A stretch of 6,874 nucleotides of DNA from Chlamydiota bacterium. Its GTDB lineage: Bacteria > Chlamydiota > Chlamydiia > Chlamydiales > Criblamydiaceae. The notes under the pieces were generated by a model, which worked only from the letters and a program-made list of their open reading frames with translations, had not been told where the DNA came from and made no database searches. Shown here piece by piece: positions 4,562-6,874 of the stretch (within the stretch, counting starts at the first letter, position 1; every line of letters begins with the position of its first letter). Location: the NCBI GenBank assembly GCA_021772365.1, contig JAJFMC010000120.1, positions 1-6,874 on the forward strand, written 5' to 3'. Position numbers and translations under genes: made by a program.

Positions 4562-6874
4562 ATGACAATTGTATCTGTAGATAGCAACACTCAATCAACA
4601 ACAGAGGAAATAATTAAAGTTCCAATTGGTAAATTGGGGCATCATATATCAGTACCAAGCTTAAAGGCTTTTTTCGAACAAAAAGCCATGGAAGAACAAC
4701 TCGCAGATAACAATGAACTGTCTCCCCAAAGAGTTTCGAAGGAAATGAGCCATCATAAGGCGATTGACACAAATTCAAAAAGTCATACTGAAGCAACAAA
4801 AACCCTTTTACTCTCTTCATCGACTGACTCCGAAAACTCCCCTCATAAAGTTCGATTCGGTGACGGACAAAGTAAAACTAGAGAAGGTGCATTAAGGAAT
4901 CTTCTTAAAATTGACATCGGAATAATACCGACTTATGATGACCTTCAATCCTCTATAACCCCTAGAAAAATTAATTCAAGCAGACACTCTCCACCACCAC
5001 TAAGAAGGTCAAATGATGGAAACATTAAACAAAGTTCTGCACCTACCAGATTTTCAAGCCCTCAACTTCCAAGACACAATGCGATGAAGTCCCCGAGACG
5101 AAGAAATACTTCTCTAAGTTCAAGCAACTTACCCACCAACTCAAGTAAAGGTGGGTTTTCACCTCGTCAACGGGTTTCAAAATTAAAAGCCCGAAAAGGG
5201 TCAACGGTAAAAACTACTTTCGAATCTCCCGTTTATGATAAATTAGAAAATGACGATTGGATAACAAATCTCCCCTATGAAACAAAAAGAAAAAAACGCT
5301 TCAACAAGTCTGCCGTCACAAATATTCATGAACGCTTAGACAAAAGCGAAACTCCCATCCCCTGTCTAGAAACTATTAAGCAAGTTTTAAAAACATTCAT
5401 CAAACTTCAGTTCGATAAAATCTTAAACAGTGATGCTTCGGAATTTGTAGATAGCCCTCTCAAGATGGACCATTCAACATCACCACGCTCTACGATGTAT
5501 ATGAAGTTGGTACTCGAAAAAATTCAAACCAATGGGATTCTTACAAGTAGAGTTCTTCCCTGTATTATGGAAATGAAAAAAGGGCTCATTGAATACCTTG
5601 AAAAAAAGAGAGCGAAAACAGATTGGACGATGAATTTAGCCAACCTACTAAGCTATCTCATTCACTATAAAGATGACCTTCATAACTTTATGAGTCATGT
5701 AGACAAGATTTCTGACAAACAAATCAACGAACTATTCCAAAAATATATAGAAGGCAGGCTTTTTAATTTTCTCCGCGAATACATCGATACTAACTCGCAT
5801 CTCCTGTTAAGGCCCGACCTTGCAGAAATCCATTTAGACTTTCACGATTCTTTAAAAATCTATACACATAAGCATTACGTATGGGAGCCTCAAGATGCTA
5901 TCATAAAATTCACTGATCTGAATATGGATAAAATCACTAAGGGATTCACTTCTTACAATGGTCTATGCTTAAACAGGCTTACAGTCAACAATGAGTCTGT
6001 AAACACTCGTAACCTTACTGGGGGCGGCGTTGATGTGTGCAAAGTTTTTTTTACAGAGTTTCTCTACAAATATTATCGAGAATGCCACAAAGATGTATCT
6101 CTTCACGAATTAGAAACAGAAGTGGAAAACATCTTACAGAACAAAGAAGTTGCTACTAAGGAGCTTTTATCATTGTGTGTGATACCTTGGAAACATTTTC
6201 ACGAAGCTTTTCGATTACTGTATCCTGGTCTACAATGCGGTATTGCTACACTACCTAAAAAAGGCCATGGACATATCCATATAGATGTTGATCCCGATGG
6301 AACATACCGTGTTATCCGTTCTATTAAGTACATCACCTATCAATTAAAAAAACGCTTACATGGATCATCACATGTACCCGACTTGAAAAAGCCTATTGGG
6401 ACGATAGAGTTTGTATGGACCGTTACTCCATGTATGAATGAAAAAGGAGTCAAAACCTGGAGTGGCTGTATACAAATTCCTAAAATGATCAAAATCGAAA
6501 ATAACACCAAATATGAATTGAAGTGGAAAATCTTGCGATCATTAATTAATTACGTAGAAGTCAAAGATCAGATGACTGTGAGCAAACTACCACTCATCGT
6601 TGATGAACAAGAGGCCATAGAATTCGATCAACAGCTTATTGAGGTGTTCGATCGTTCAGAACAGTTCGTAAATTTCATACAACCTTCAGCATTCATGTTG
6701 GAGTTTCTTTTGAAGAATTTTTGTCGGGAAGTCTTATTGGATTACAGTAAATCATCTGAAAGACAACAAACACATCTGGTAAACATCGATGACCTTTCAG
6801 AAAGAATATGGGAAGACCTAAAAGTTAATGGAAGGGTGTTGGAACCACTTATTACCAGGTTATCTGTATTCGAC
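4562..6874 (+). CDS. Large hypothetical protein with disordered Ser/Pro/Arg-rich N-terminus, 3' end outside window
   Basis: An uninterrupted frame of 771 codons from ATG at 4562 runs past the window edge; no stop is seen. I recognise no family. Residues 1-250 are low in hydrophobics and rich in Ser, Pro, Lys, Arg and Asn. They carry Ser/Thr-Pro pairs at 54, 93, 133, 143, 166, 177, 200 and 222, several next to Arg (SPPPLRR, SPRRR, SPRQR), and a basic cluster KRKKR at 242-246. From about 268 onward the protein looks folded: mostly helical to about 450 (KQVLKTFIKLQFDKI, WTMNLANLLSYLIHY, LFQKYIEG), then mixed, with a His/Asp-rich strand-like stretch GHGHIHIDVDPDG at 568-580 and WTVTPCM near 620. 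No signal peptide or membrane segment is visible. It has its own promoter and ribosome site and is divergent from the membrane-anchored small protein. A translocated effector is conceivable in a host-associated bacterium, but that is inference. Codon use resembles the kinase gene. Confidence 0.8.
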   Translation, partial: MTIVSVDSNTQSTTEEIIKVPIGKLGHHISVPSLKAFFEQKAMEEQLADNNELSPQRVSKEMSHHKAIDTNSKSHTEATKTLLLSSSTDSENSPHKVRFGDGQSKTREGALRNLLKIDIGIIPTYDDLQSSITPRKINSSRHSPPPLRRSNDGNIKQSSAPTRFSSPQLPRHNAMKSPRRRNTSLSSSNLPTNSSKGGFSPRQRVSKLKARKGSTVKTTFESPVYDKLENDDWITNLPYETKRKKRFNKSAVTNIHERLDKSETPIPCLETIKQVLKTFIKLQFDKILNSDASEFVDSPLKMDHSTSPRSTMYMKLVLEKIQTNGILTSRVLPCIMEMKKGLIEYLEKKRAKTDWTMNLANLLSYLIHYKDDLHNFMSHVDKISDKQINELFQKYIEGRLFNFLREYIDTNSHLLLRPDLAEIHLDFHDSLKIYTHKHYVWEPQDAIIKFTDLNMDKITKGFTSYNGLCLNRLTVNNESVNTRNLTGGGVDVCKVFFTEFLYKYYRECHKDVSLHELETEVENILQNKEVATKELLSLCVIPWKHFHEAFRLLYPGLQCGIATLPKKGHGHIHIDVDPDGTYRVIRSIKYITYQLKKRLHGSSHVPDLKKPIGTIEFVWTVTPCMNEKGVKTWSGCIQIPKMIKIENNTKYELKWKILRSLINYVEVKDQMTVSKLPLIVDEQEAIEFDQQLIEVFDRSEQFVNFIQPSAFMLEFLLKNFCREVLLDYSKSSERQQTHLVNIDDLSERIWEDLKVNGRVLEPLITRLSVFD

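Noticed and set aside
4614..4820. Minus-strand open frame of 68 codons
   Set aside because: It lies inside the start of the large rightward gene, which has a promoter and ribosome site; no support for the reverse frame.

Overview
The window (roughly 40 % GC by eye) comes from a bacterium with compact genes and clear Shine-Dalgarno sites. It carries two large open frames that run off its ends and three complete genes between them. The protein kinase-like gene with eukaryote-type motifs, the long Ser/Pro-rich orphan protein and the small C-terminally anchored protein suggest a host-associated or intracellular lineage. A chlamydia-related or similar amoeba-associated organism would fit. That is inference from style only; no taxonomic marker is present.

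Layout: (1) Positions 1-2208 (+) are the 3' part of a tandem protein kinase: a degenerate pseudokinase-like domain (HGN for HRD, NLE for DFG), a predicted coiled-coil linker, and a second domain that keeps HRD and DLG but has Arg where the ATP-binding Lys is expected. (2) Positions 2200-3138 (-) encode a protein with two antibiotic biosynthesis monooxygenase (ABM)-type domains and a C-terminal membrane region. It meets the kinase gene tail to tail with a 9-bp overlap in which each strand supplies a TAA stop. (3) Positions 3148-3633 (-) encode a guanine deaminase-like zinc enzyme of the CMP/dCMP deaminase fold. Genes 3 and 2 form a two-gene operon with a 9-nt gap and a promoter with a perfect TTGACA box around 3713-3742. 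(4) Positions 3852-4214 (-) encode a 120-residue unknown with short internal repeats, a pentaglycine hinge and a C-terminal membrane segment. A good intrinsic terminator follows it. (5) Positions 4562 to the window end (+) are a 771-codon open frame, cut at the right edge. It has a disordered-looking Ser/Pro/Arg-rich N-terminal third and a folded remainder that I do not recognise. A promoter (4488-4516) and a strong ribosome binding site precede it.

Genes 4 and 5 are transcribed divergently from a 347-bp AT-rich region with three inverted repeats. The deaminase/ABM pair looks metabolic (purine deamination plus a membrane-bound protein of unknown substrate). The flanking genes look like signalling or host-interaction functions. 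No mobile element, tRNA, rRNA or CRISPR array was seen. The most unusual parts are the pseudokinase-kinase fusion and the two unrecognised proteins at 3852-4214 and 4562-6874.
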